Source: Streptococcus mitis B6
Lineage (GTDB): Bacteria; Bacillota; Bacilli; Lactobacillales; Streptococcaceae
Assembly: GCF_000027165.1 (NCBI RefSeq)
Contig: NC_013853.1
Coordinates: forward strand, 1,054,001-1,118,000
Reading direction: 5' to 3'
Length of the DNA stretch: 64,000 nucleotides
Shown: positions 7,863 through 15,343 of the stretch, piece by piece
Layout of the letters: every line of letters starts with the position of its first letter
Position numbering within the stretch: position 1 is the stretch's first letter
The notes under the pieces: model-generated
Told to the model about the DNA's origin: nothing
Database searches by the model: none
What the model saw: only the letters and a program-made list of their open reading frames with translations
Program-made: the position numbers and the translations under genes

Positions 7863-8519
7863 TTATCCCTCCAAGAACTCAGATAATCCATCCATATATA
7901 GTATCGCTGTTAGACCTCTGTATTGTTGATCCATGATTTTCTCTTTATCAGTTCCTGTAAGAAATTGAGTAACACCTAGCACTGCACCAGTAGCTAATGT
8001 AATCCCAGGGGCCAAAAAACCTAGTAGTGCACCTCCTGCTATCAAAGCTGCTTTATTGCCACCAACGACATCATTAACTGCATCTAAAGCTTGCTCTGGA
8101 AGTGATTTTGAAAATTCTATCTTTTCAAAGTCAGACTTATATCCACGACAAAAATCAACAAATTCATCATAAGTTTCTGGTTGACTAATAACTTCTGATA
8201 CTAGCATCATCCCACGTTTTCCTAACCAACCATATTTCATTCCATATTTTTCAAATTTTATGTCCATGCTTGATATTTCATTCTTACTTGATTGATTCTC
8301 GCCAATAAAGAGTACATGTTGTTCAGAGGTTAAAGTTGCCATATTAGCTAGATAGTCCTTTTCGAGCCACACAGCTACTTCAATCGCACCATCTTTTGTG
8401 CCAACAATTAAATTATCTTCATCATCATTTGTACTTACAAGTTGACGTAAATAATTACCGTATCCATGAGTTTTATCATCGCAAACAATAATCAATTTTG
8501 TAACATTTTGTCCAAACAT
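7863..8519 (-). CDS. Putative sensor/effector with Rossmann-like head and membrane hairpin
   Basis: 218 residues, family not recognised. The N-terminal half alternates strands and helices (KLIIVCDDKTHGYGNYLRQL, then IEVAVWLEKDYL, HVLFIGEN at 68-75) in a way that resembles a Rossmann or TIR-like fold, without a confirmed catalytic Glu. Residues 155-190 form a hydrophobic hairpin (AALIAGGALLGFLAPG, then TLATGAVLGVTQFL). It is first in a two-gene operon, with GGAGAAAC before the ATG and a strong promoter 110 bases upstream. The pairing of a soluble sensor-like domain with membrane segments recalls defence effectors. That is inference. Confidence 0.65.
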   Translation of the reverse strand: MFGQNVTKLIIVCDDKTHGYGNYLRQLVSTNDDEDNLIVGTKDGAIEVAVWLEKDYLANMATLTSEQHVLFIGENQSSKNEISSMDIKFEKYGMKYGWLGKRGMMLVSEVISQPETYDEFVDFCRGYKSDFEKIEFSKSLPEQALDAVNDVVGGNKAALIAGGALLGFLAPGITLATGAVLGVTQFLTGTDKEKIMDQQYRGLTAILYMDGLSEFLEG

Positions 8520-8630
8520 AAAGTTTCTCCATATTTTCCTGAAATTTATAATTTTAATTCTTCTTGATAAGTTTCATAATAGAATGTCTAACATGTACTA
8601 CAATATTCATTAAAATAGTTTCATACGCTT

Positions 8631-8660
8631 ATTATACCATTTAGCCATAGATTCTGACAA
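8631..8660 (-). promoter_or_regulatory. Promoter of the two-gene membrane cassette
   Basis: Read on the minus strand: TTGTCA (8660-8655), an 18-base spacer, and TATAAT (8636-8631) with an upstream TGG. The untranslated leader of about 105 bases is long for this genome and contains ATGT-CTA-ACAT (8584-8594), a possible operator. The rest of 8520-8707 has a weak hairpin at about 8667-8700 that may end pspC transcription. Confidence 0.65.
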
Positions 8661-8708
8661 GATGAAAAAAAGCCTTGTCTTCTATAATACAAAGCTTATT
8701 TTCTTATT

Positions 8709-8757
8709 TAACTCAGCAAAACCAGCCTTCATTATCATCAATGGCTTGGGCTTCTTT
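8709..8757. repeat. pspC 3'-end repeat, cassette-side copy
   Basis: The last 15 codons of the intact PspC gene, matched with five or six differences by 6129-6179 in the same orientation. The two copies bracket exactly the two-gene cassette, as attachment sites of an integrated element would. Confidence 0.7.
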
Positions 8758-8985
8758 TCGTTTACGTGGGCCTGTTCCGTACATTTCTGCTTCGATTTCT
8801 TCCTTGGTTGGCATGATAGAAGCTAGGATGATATAGATAATCACGCCAAGTCCAAAGTTTGCAACTGTAAAAATAGCAAATAGAAAACGAACCAGGGTAA
8901 CATCAAAGTTCCACTTGTCTGACAGACCCGCCAGAACTCCTGAAATCATGCGATTTCGTCTCATTTTATAAAATTTACTGTTCAT
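8713..8985 (-). CDS. PspC-domain (phage shock C type) membrane protein
   Basis: 90 residues. An N-terminal basic stretch (KFYKMRRNRMISGVLAGLSDK) leads into a hydrophobic helix (VRFLFAIFTVANFGLGVIIYIILASIMP), the standard PspC domain, and a hydrophilic tail ends DDNEGWFC. The frame is open to 9015, but GAGGAAAT before ATG 8985 and the usual family N-terminus (MNSKFYKMRRN) favour that start. PspC proteins sit in the membrane and take part in envelope stress responses. The tail end is duplicated at 6132-6179. Confidence 0.88.
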   Translation of the reverse strand: MNSKFYKMRRNRMISGVLAGLSDKWNFDVTLVRFLFAIFTVANFGLGVIIYIILASIMPTKEEIEAEMYGTGPRKRKEAQAIDDNEGWFC

Positions 8986-9043
8986 GATATTTCCTCTTTC
9001 TGCTAGGTTAGACATAGTATATCACGGTTAGACTAGGCTTTCA

Positions 9044-9493
9044 TCAGTCCTCAGGCTGATTTACTAGTAGCAATTTACCTCGACAAAGTCCACAGCGATA
9101 GCGTTTGGTATCAATCCTACGCTTGCGCTGATACCTTTGTTGGCAGGATTGACAACGATAAAGCTTGAGTGGTTTAGAGTGGCTATTTGTCAAGGAGGGC
9201 ACAAAGCGTAATCCATCCACTGCTTTCAAAAGGTCCTTAAAATCCCGATCCTTGTGTTGATAGCCCTTCCCTTGAAAATAGAGGTGATAATGACAGAGTT
9301 CATGTCGGACAATTTTCCTAAAAACATCCAGACCCAGTTCCTGATAAACCTTGGGATTAAAATCCAAGTGCCCATCTTTTGGGAAAAATCGCCCACCTGT
9401 CGAACGTAGACGCCTATTCCACTGGACATGATGGATAAAAGGTCTGCCGAAGTCTTCTAGTGAGACCTGCTTAACGTAATCAGTCAGTTTCAT
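9044..9493 (-). CDS. SprT-like zinc metalloprotease-fold protein
   Basis: 149 residues. The zinc motif RHELCHYH (HExxH at H64-E65-H68) is followed by a C-terminal zinc ribbon with two cysteine pairs (CQSC and CGLC). This matches the SprT-like family (B. subtilis YdcK type). Its ATG overlaps the last codons of tex by 14 bases, so it is coupled to tex translation. The substrate is unknown in bacteria; eukaryotic relatives degrade DNA-protein crosslinks. Confidence 0.88.
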   Translation of the reverse strand: MKLTDYVKQVSLEDFGRPFIHHVQWNRRLRSTGGRFFPKDGHLDFNPKVYQELGLDVFRKIVRHELCHYHLYFQGKGYQHKDRDFKDLLKAVDGLRFVPSLTNSHSKPLKLYRCQSCQQRYQRKRRIDTKRYRCGLCRGKLLLVNQPED

Positions 9494-11609
9494 TTGGAGC
9501 TAGGAGCGACAGATTAACTTTTTCACGTTCAGTATCAATTTTCTTAACCCAAACGGTCACCAAATCACCAACGGATACCACTTGGCTAGGATGTTTGATA
9601 AATTTACAACTCATGTGGGAAATATGAATCAAGCCGTCCTCGTGAATCCCTATGTCAACGAAGGCACCGAAGTCAACGACATTACGAACCACACCTTCTA
9701 GCTTCTGTCCGACCACAAGGTCCTTAATATCTAGGACATCTTGGCGAAGCACAGGTGCGTCAAAGGAATCACGGAAATCTCGACCTGGTTTGAGAAGATC
9801 TGCAATGATATCTTTAAGAGTTTCTGGACCAAGGTCTAGCTCTTGCGCCATTTCCTTGACTGAAAGCGACTTGAGTTTGCCTTGGGCTTCTTCATTTAGG
9901 TCTTTAATATCTAAACGTTTGAAGAGCTCCTTAACAGCACTGTAATTTTCTGGGTGAACTCCTGTATTATCAAGGATATTGCTACTTTCAGGGATACGGA
10001 GGAAACCAGCTGCCTGTTCAAAGGCCTTAGCTCCCAGACGAGGAACTTTCTTGATTTGAGCGCGTGAAGTGATTCTTCCTTCCTCCTCACGGTATTTGAC
10101 AATATTTTCAGAAATGGTTTTGTTGAGTCCAGCAACATGGGAAAGAAGAGCTGGGCTGGCTGTATTGACATTGACACCAACTTGGTTAACCACTGTATCG
10201 ACGACAAAGTCCAGACTTTCAGATAGTTTCTTCTGGCTGACATCATGCTGGTATTGACCGACACCGATTGACTTAGGATCGATTTTAACCAATTCGGCAA
10301 GAGGATCTTGCAAACGACGAGCGATAGAGATAGCCGAACGCTTTTCAACGGTCAAGTCTGGAAACTCCTGACGAGCAAGTTCGCTGGCAGAATAGACAGA
10401 AGCACCACTTTCATTGACGATAACATAGCTGACTTCTGGAAAATCTTTCAGAACTTCCGCCACAAAAGCTTCACTTTCACGACTAGCCGTCCCATTTCCG
10501 ATAGCAATGATCTCTACACCGTATTGACCAATCAAATCTGCCAAATCTTTCTTGGCTTCTTCGATTTGACGAGCTGATGCTGGTTTGACAGGATAAATGA
10601 CCTGAGTTGTCAGCATTTTTCCTGTTGCATCCACGACAGCTAGCTTGGCACCTGTACGAAAGGCTGGGTCAAATCCAAGAACCACGCGCCCTTTCAGTGG
10701 AGCAACCAAGAGGAGATTGCGTAGATTATCAGAAAAGAGTTGGATAGCTCCTTCTTCTGCTTTCTCAGTTAATTCTGTCCGAATACGGCGCTCGATAGCA
10801 GGCAAGACCTTTTTCTTAACAGATTGCTGAACAACTTCATCAATATAGGCATTCTTCGCCTTGAAACGAGCAGCAAAGAAGGCAAGAATACGGTCCGTCG
10901 CATGTTCAAAACCGACCTTCAAAATGCCTAGCTTCTCCCCACGATTGAGGGCTAAGGTACGATAACCCTGCATAGTTCCAACCGTCTCTGAAAAATCATA
11001 ATAAATCTGAAAAACCTGCTTTTCATCAAGACTTTCATCCTTAACTTGGGAAGTGAGTTTGGAGTGTCTCAGCACCTCCTGATAAGTCATGGAACGTAAG
11101 GCCACATCTTCCGATAAGGCTTCGACCAAGATATCAACTGCACCAGCCAAGGCCTCCTTACCAGTCGCAAATCCTTCACAGACGAACTTTTCAGCTTCCT
11201 TCTCTAAGCCAGCTACATTCTGCAAAATCAAGCGAGCAAGTGGGAAGAGTCCGGCTTCACGGGCAATGGTTGCCTTGGTACGACGCTTTTCCTTATAAGG
11301 AAGATAGAGTTCTTCAACGTCTGCCAATTTTTCGGCAGCTAAGATAGCTTCTTCCAATTCCTTGGTCAGCTTGCCTTGTTCTTGAATCTTAGCTAAGACA
11401 GCTTCCTTACGATCATTGAGATTTGTCAGACTTTTATCCAAGTCAATAATGGCCTTAATCGCCACCTCATCCAGACTACCAGTCATGTCCTTGCGATAAC
11501 GCGCGATAAAGGGAATAGTCGCCCCTTCAGCTGTCAAACTTAGAACGGTATCAATTTGCTTTAAAGTCACTCCCAAATCCTGGGAGATTTTTTCATATTT
11601 TTTATCCAT
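9480..11609 (-). CDS. tex: Tex, S1-domain RNA-binding transcription accessory protein
   Basis: 709 residues with the Tex order: N-terminal helical region, YqgF-like RNase H fold (about 320-440, [17 protein letters not shown]), helix-hairpin-helix repeats (about 480-550, [19 protein letters not shown]), and a C-terminal S1 domain ([20 protein letters not shown]). The frame opens at 11642, but MDKKYEKIS at 11609 is the usual N-terminus. No ribosome site is visible. The promoter at 11616-11624 puts the transcript start at the A of the ATG, which suggests a leaderless mRNA. The SprT-like gene follows with overlap. Confidence 0.95.
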   Translation of the reverse strand: MDKKYEKISQDLGVTLKQIDTVLSLTAEGATIPFIARYRKDMTGSLDEVAIKAIIDLDKSLTNLNDRKEAVLAKIQEQGKLTKELEEAILAAEKLADVEELYLPYKEKRRTKATIAREAGLFPLARLILQNVAGLEKEAEKFVCEGFATGKEALAGAVDILVEALSEDVALRSMTYQEVLRHSKLTSQVKDESLDEKQVFQIYYDFSETVGTMQGYRTLALNRGEKLGILKVGFEHATDRILAFFAARFKAKNAYIDEVVQQSVKKKVLPAIERRIRTELTEKAEEGAIQLFSDNLRNLLLVAPLKGRVVLGFDPAFRTGAKLAVVDATGKMLTTQVIYPVKPASARQIEEAKKDLADLIGQYGVEIIAIGNGTASRESEAFVAEVLKDFPEVSYVIVNESGASVYSASELARQEFPDLTVEKRSAISIARRLQDPLAELVKIDPKSIGVGQYQHDVSQKKLSESLDFVVDTVVNQVGVNVNTASPALLSHVAGLNKTISENIVKYREEEGRITSRAQIKKVPRLGAKAFEQAAGFLRIPESSNILDNTGVHPENYSAVKELFKRLDIKDLNEEAQGKLKSLSVKEMAQELDLGPETLKDIIADLLKPGRDFRDSFDAPVLRQDVLDIKDLVVGQKLEGVVRNVVDFGAFVDIGIHEDGLIHISHMSCKFIKHPSQVVSVGDLVTVWVKKIDTEREKVNLSLLAPNETD

Positions 11610-11615
11610 AAATCT

Positions 11616-11624
11616 ATTATACCA
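11616..11624 (-). promoter_or_regulatory. Extended -10 promoter of tex
   Basis: Minus strand TGG-TATAAT, with TATAAT at 11621-11616. A TTGAAT lies 15 bases further up. The expected start, seven bases after the -10, is at 11609, the first base of the tex ATG. Confidence 0.65.
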
Positions 11625-11891
11625 TAAGCCAATCTTATTCAAATTATCTCTTACAATTTTAAAACATAAGTTGGGAAATAAATTTACTTCATTTCAATAT
11701 TCTATTCATTGAGAAGGTTGCAATTTAATTCTAATAGTTTACAAAAGAATCTATGAGTAATTTCACTGTTTTTATTTTTTACAAAACGCTTTATAAAACT
11801 ATTTGTTGAAGTTAAAGAATCAATTTTCAGAGCAAATAAAAAAACGCAAGCCTGAACCTGCGGTGGGTGTGATCTATTTTGAAATTTTAAA

Positions 11892-12016
11892 TAAAAAAGG
11901 AGCATTTAAGCCCCTCCTTTGAAATAACGGACACTTGGCTGGTCGGTGTACCCAGCATCTCAGATACCTTTTTCAAGGTGCGGCAGGAACCTTTCTGCCC
12001 TCAAATGTCTTTCGTT
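11892..12016 (-). ncRNA. Small non-coding RNA gene of about 125 nt
   Basis: A free-standing transcription unit. The promoter at 12023-12051 is near perfect and the terminator is AAAGGAG (11920-11914), CTCCTTT (11902-11896) and a T run. Between them the minus strand can form GGCAG/CTGCC, ACCTT-GAAA-AAGGT and GCTGG/CCAGC stems. No ORF with a ribosome site lies inside. The tex gene downstream has its own promoter, so this is not simply a leader. I do not recognise the RNA family. The rest of the 11642-12031 gap is empty. Confidence 0.65.
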
Positions 12017-12022
12017 AACTTT

Positions 12023-12051
12023 ATTCTAGCACTATCTACTTTTTTTGTCAA
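12023..12051 (-). promoter_or_regulatory. Consensus promoter of the small RNA
   Basis: Minus strand TTGACA (12051-12046), a 17-base spacer, and TAGAAT (12028-12023). The -35 overlaps the 3' end of the PBECR3-like gene, whose stop is at 12032. Confidence 0.85.
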
Positions 12052-12415
12052 GTTTTCTCAATCTACCAGACTTAATACGACTTTGTAACTTGTAATCTTG
12101 TAAACGATACATGATCGGAACATAAAAGAAATCACCACTTTTATGTAACTTGATGGCAACAAGAACATTATCATCAAATCTTTTAACATATTCAAAACTA
12201 GCATCTTTCTCTCGTGGATTGACCCCAACGAAATCTGGATTACTTAGTACGAGTTCCAGATCTTCGATATGATGAATCACATCATTGTGATGACGTTTTA
12301 TCATATGGCTTCTTAAACCTTCTTTGTTAACTTTGATATCACTGGCTTCAAGAACAATATTAAAAATTTCTTTTACTTCGTCGGTAACCTGACCGATCTT
12401 TTTATGTTCCATCAT
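12032..12415 (-). CDS. PBECR3-like (Barnase/EndoU/ColicinE5/RelE-like) nuclease-fold protein
   Basis: 126-127 residues. The middle and C-terminal part (HHNDVIHHIEDLELVLSNPDF, then DNVLVAIKL, FFYVPIMYRLQ and IKSGRL) follows the pattern of the PBECR3 family, usually a domain of phage and mobile-element polyproteins with a predicted RNase-type fold. Here it stands alone. Two adjacent ATGs follow GGAGG; the second, at 12412, has better spacing. A TG-A-TATAAT promoter lies at 12437-12445. Activity is untested. The small RNA begins inside its end. Confidence 0.6.
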   Translation of the reverse strand: MMEHKKIGQVTDEVKEIFNIVLEASDIKVNKEGLRSHMIKRHHNDVIHHIEDLELVLSNPDFVGVNPREKDASFEYVKRFDDNVLVAIKLHKSGDFFYVPIMYRLQDYKLQSRIKSGRLRKLDKKSR

Positions 12416-12567
12416 TTCCTCCGTTATTCCTCAATTATTATATCACAATCATGGTGTATATTAGGATATATCAAGCTCTATTATTCCTTAGATACTCAAT
12501 TTTAACTTTTTCCTTTTCCTCAAAATAATAGTATAATAGAGGTAGAATTTAGAATCGAGGTACACCT

Positions 12568-12699
12568 ATGGCTGTAAAATTTACAAAACGAGACGACTTG
12601 GACAAGATGTTTGAAGAGTTTGCGAAACTCCCTGATTTGAAACAAGTCACTTTCCCTGATGACAAAGAGAAGAAAGCCAAAGCAGAAAAGAAAAACTAG
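12568..12699 (+). CDS. Small 43-aa charged protein upstream of the YcgR/YcgQ-type pair
   Basis: MAVKFTKRDDLDKMFEEF and onward, ending in a lysine-rich tail (KEKKAKAEKKN). GAGG precedes the ATG by seven bases, and TATAAT at 12533-12538 gives a promoter. Its TAG is directly followed by the ATG of the next gene, so the two are coupled. I know it only as a conserved streptococcal small protein of unknown role. Confidence 0.75.
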   Translation: MAVKFTKRDDLDKMFEEFAKLPDLKQVTFPDDKEKKAKAEKKN

Positions 12700-13605
12700 A
12701 TGACTGCTTTCCAACAACTCCCATCTAGTGTGCTTCAGACTGGAGCTATTTTCCTCTCCATTATCATTGAAGCCCTCCCTTTCGTGCTGATAGGAAGTAT
12801 TGTCTCAGGGGTGATTGAGGTTTATATCACGCCTGACAAGGTTTATCATTTTCTCCCTCGAAATCGTTGGGGGAGAATCTTTTTTGGCACCTTCGTAGGG
12901 ATTCTTTTCCCCTCTTGTGAATGTGGAATCGTCCCCATCATCAATCGTTTTCTAGAAAAGAAGGTTCCCAGTTACACAGCCGTTCCCTTTCTTGTGACAG
13001 CACCTGTTATCAATCCCATTGTACTTTTTGCGACCTATTCTGCCTTTGGCAATTCCTTTCACATCGCCCTGTTACGAGCTCTGGGTTCCATTCTTGTGGC
13101 TGTAATACTAGGGATTTTTCTAGGATTTTTCTGGCAAGAACCGATTCAAAAAGAAAATCGTCTAGCTTGTCATGAGCATGATTTTTCTCACTTGAACCCT
13201 GCAAAAAAGGTTTTTCAGGTCTTTGTGCAAGCCATTGATGAATTTTTTGATACGGGGCGTTATTTGGTATTTGGCTGTCTCTTTGCTTCTATGATACAGG
13301 TCTACATTCCGACTCGGATTCTAACCTCTATCAGTGCAACCCCTCTTTTTGCCATCCTGCTCTTGATGCTTTTGGCCTTTCTTCTTTCACTCTGTAGTGA
13401 GGCGGATGCTTTTATCGGCGCTTCTCTTCTCTCGAGTTTCGGTTTGGCACCAGTTCTAGCCTTTCTGGTGATTGGCCCAATGCTGGATATCAAAAATATT
13501 CTCATGATGAAAAATTACTTGAAAGCACGATTTATCAGTCACTTCATAACGATTGTGACTCTTGTCGTCTTAGTCTATTCTCTCTTGATTGGAGTCATCC
13601 TATGA
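12700..13605 (+). CDS. DUF318/YcgR-type permease
   Basis: 301 residues with about eight membrane helices. The family motifs are present: PSCECGIVPIINRFLEKKVP (about 68-87), the PVINPIV turn, and in the second half SEADAFIGASLLSSFG. The paired cysteines in the first motif suggest metal or thiol handling. The family is annotated as a permease, but the substrate is not settled. It is translationally coupled to the 43-aa gene before it, and its stop overlaps the next start (ATGA). Confidence 0.88.
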   Translation: MTAFQQLPSSVLQTGAIFLSIIIEALPFVLIGSIVSGVIEVYITPDKVYHFLPRNRWGRIFFGTFVGILFPSCECGIVPIINRFLEKKVPSYTAVPFLVTAPVINPIVLFATYSAFGNSFHIALLRALGSILVAVILGIFLGFFWQEPIQKENRLACHEHDFSHLNPAKKVFQVFVQAIDEFFDTGRYLVFGCLFASMIQVYIPTRILTSISATPLFAILLLMLLAFLLSLCSEADAFIGASLLSSFGLAPVLAFLVIGPMLDIKNILMMKNYLKARFISHFITIVTLVVLVYSLLIGVIL

Positions 13606-14417
13606 TTCGATTTTTAGTTTTAGCTGGCTATTTTGAACTGACTATTTATCTCCATCTGTCGGGCAAATTAAACCAGTACATCAACATGCACTATTCCTAT
13701 CTGGCCTATATCTCCATGGTACTTTCCTTTATCTTGGCAATTGTCCAGCTGTATATCTGGATGAAGCAAGTTAAAACCCATAGTCATCTGAACAGCCGAT
13801 TGGCCAAGGTGACGAGTGTTGCTCTTCTGGCCATTCCAATTGTCGTCGGCTTAACTTTCCCAACTGTTAGCTTGGATTCCCAGACCGTTTCAGCTAAAGG
13901 CTATCATTTCCCCTTATCAGAAGGCACGGATCAAGCCATTCAGACCAGTGAAGGGACGACAAGCCAATATTTGAAACCAGATACCAGTTCTTATTTTTCA
14001 AAATCAGCTTATGAAAAGGAAATGCGAACTGCGGCGGATAAATACTTGTCCCAAGATAGTATTCAGATCACTAATGAAAACTATATGGAAGTCATGGAGG
14101 CTATCTACGACTATCCAGATGAATTCGAGGGCAAGACAGTCCAGTTCACAGGCTTTGTCTATAACGACCCCAGTCATGCCAATAGCCAATTTCTATTCCG
14201 CTTCGGCATTATTCACTGTATCGCGGATTCAGGTGTCTATGGATTGCTAACTAAGGGAAATACCCGTCAGTATGAGGACAACACTTGGATTACAGCAAAA
14301 GGAAAACTGGCCAATCACTATCATAAAGAACTCAAACAAAACCTCCCAACATTGGAAATCGACAGCTTTACCAAAGTCGATAAACCAGAGAATCCCTATG
14401 TGTATCGCGTGTTTTAA
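13602..14417 (+). CDS. TIGR03943/YcgQ-type membrane protein
   Basis: 271 residues. Two N-terminal helices (about 1-20 and 30-52), then a third (VALLAIPIVVGLTFP), then an extracytoplasmic domain with the family core FEGKTVQFTGFVYNDP, FRFGIIHCIADSGVYG and WITAKGKL. This is an OB-like fold with a conserved cysteine after the histidine. It is the regular partner of the DUF318 permease, and the genes overlap by four bases. A strong terminator follows. Confidence 0.88.
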   Translation: MIRFLVLAGYFELTIYLHLSGKLNQYINMHYSYLAYISMVLSFILAIVQLYIWMKQVKTHSHLNSRLAKVTSVALLAIPIVVGLTFPTVSLDSQTVSAKGYHFPLSEGTDQAIQTSEGTTSQYLKPDTSSYFSKSAYEKEMRTAADKYLSQDSIQITNENYMEVMEAIYDYPDEFEGKTVQFTGFVYNDPSHANSQFLFRFGIIHCIADSGVYGLLTKGNTRQYEDNTWITAKGKLANHYHKELKQNLPTLEIDSFTKVDKPENPYVYRVF

Positions 14418-14430
14418 AAGAAAAAAAGAC

Positions 14431-14484
14431 AAAACGAACAAGTTCTCTTCTGAATAACAGAAAAAGACCCTGTTCGTTTTTTGT
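14431..14484 (+). terminator. Terminator of the YcgR/YcgQ operon
   Basis: AAAACGAACA (14431-14440) pairs with TGTTCGTTTT (14471-14480) followed by T residues. The 30-base apical region is unusually long. Confidence 0.8.
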
Positions 14485-14530
14485 TTATACGAGATGTAGG
14501 AAGACTCCAAAAATTCTCACTCATCAATAA

Positions 14531-14580
14531 AAAGAGACAATATTCGTTTCTGCATTACAGATTTCTAATATTGTCTCTTT
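14531..14580 (-). terminator. Terminator of the AbrB-Doc module
   Basis: AAAGAGACAATATT (14531-14544) is perfectly repeated in inverse at 14567-14580. On the minus strand it is followed by TTTTTATTG, just past the doc stop at 14612. Confidence 0.75.
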
Positions 14581-14611
14581 ATTTATACTTACAAGAATTG
14601 AATAGTTGAGC

Positions 14612-15024
14612 TTAATTTTTTCCATTAATTCTAGACGAATGTTCAGAGACCCATTTGGCGTAAGTGATTAACCTTTCATCTGTTAAGGATTCTACTGCGA
14701 TAGTTACGCACATATTTACCGCTTCTTCAACCGTTACAGAAAAACGATATCGATTTAACTGTAGAGATTTCACCAAAACGAAGAAAGCAGTTCGTTTATT
14801 AGCATTGGCAAAAACATGCTTCTTTATCAATTGGACAAATAGTATCGTTGCTTTATCAAAAATTGTTGGATAAAGAGGCTTCCCAAAGACAAATTGTTCT
14901 GGTAAATTAACAATCATGTTTAAAGCCGAAGGACTAACTGTTTGAATTTTCTCATTTGGAGAATACCGTTGAATTGCTAAAGCATTTATTTTTCAATTTG
15001 CTTTTCTGTTAGATAGATTGTCAT
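14612..15024 (-). pseudogene. doc: Doc-type toxin gene, frameshifted in an A run
   Basis: The gene starts MTIYLTEKQIEK at ATG 15024, then meets TAA because an A run (14989-14993 on plus as T5) is one base short. With one base restored it reads on as INALAIQRYSPNEKIQTVSP and joins MIVNLPEQFVFGKPLYPTIF, giving 137 residues, the normal Doc size. The Fic/Doc motif is HVFANANKRTA, close to the Doc HxFxxANKRT form, so the kinase-like active site is there once the frame is restored. As it stands, only a 101-codon remnant from ATG 14917 is open. The start overlaps the antitoxin stop (ATGA). Confidence 0.85.
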
Positions 15025-15257
15025 TTTTCCACCAAAGCTTTGAAAACATCGTCGTGTTCGTCAAATATTTTATCTAAATTTAGGTCAAAGGCATCATCAG
15101 ATACATAAGAAACCTGCTGATCCAATTCTTCAGGAGTAAAGATAATCTCACCACTTGGTAACAATTTAGCTTCGTATTTAACACCACTTGGAATATTAAA
15201 TTCACTTGGAATCGTAATGGTGATTGAATTTCCTTGTTTTCTTGTTTTTACGACCAT
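15021..15257 (-). CDS. AbrB/MazE-type antitoxin of the Doc module
   Basis: 78 residues. The N-terminal swapped-hairpin AbrB domain is clear (KTRKQGNSITITIPSEFNI to about 45). The acidic C-tail (DDAFDLNLDKIFDEHDDVF) would wrap the toxin. GGAGG precedes ATG 15257. Its stop overlaps the doc start. Pairing an AbrB-type rather than Phd-type antitoxin with Doc occurs in Firmicutes. It likely represses its own promoter through the repeat at 15290-15302. Confidence 0.85.
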   Translation of the reverse strand: MVVKTRKQGNSITITIPSEFNIPSGVKYEAKLLPSGEIIFTPEELDQQVSYVSDDAFDLNLDKIFDEHDDVFKALVEK

Positions 15258-15277
15258 CTGATTTCCTCCTTTGAAGT

Positions 15278-15306
15278 ATTATAACAAATAATTACCGTAA
15301 TTACAA
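15278..15306 (-). promoter_or_regulatory. Promoter and operator of the AbrB-Doc module
   Basis: Minus strand TTGTAA (15306-15301), a 17-base spacer, and TATAAT (15283-15278). Inside, AATTAC-G-GTAATT (15302-15290) is a perfect 13-base inverted repeat reaching into the -35. Antitoxin bound here would block RNA polymerase. Confidence 0.75.
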
Positions 15307-15343
15307 TGGCAGAATAATTAGATATCGTAACAATATCTATCAC

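Noticed and set aside
7000..8519. The 218-aa/502-aa pair as a classical secreted polymorphic toxin with immunity
   Set aside because: No secretion signal, LXG or WXG head, or known toxin C-terminus; the membrane segments are internal.
9652..10830. Several open frames of 60-145 codons on both strands within tex
   Set aside because: They lie wholly inside a well-supported gene in other frames, without ribosome sites.
11702..11905. 67-codon minus-strand ORF before tex
   Set aside because: It begins inside the terminator of the small RNA and has no ribosome site or recognisable content.
11930..11980. CTGAGA and GGTACACCGACC on the minus strand, recalling a TPP riboswitch
   Set aside because: The other conserved TPP parts are absent, and no thiamine gene follows; the unit ends in its own terminator.
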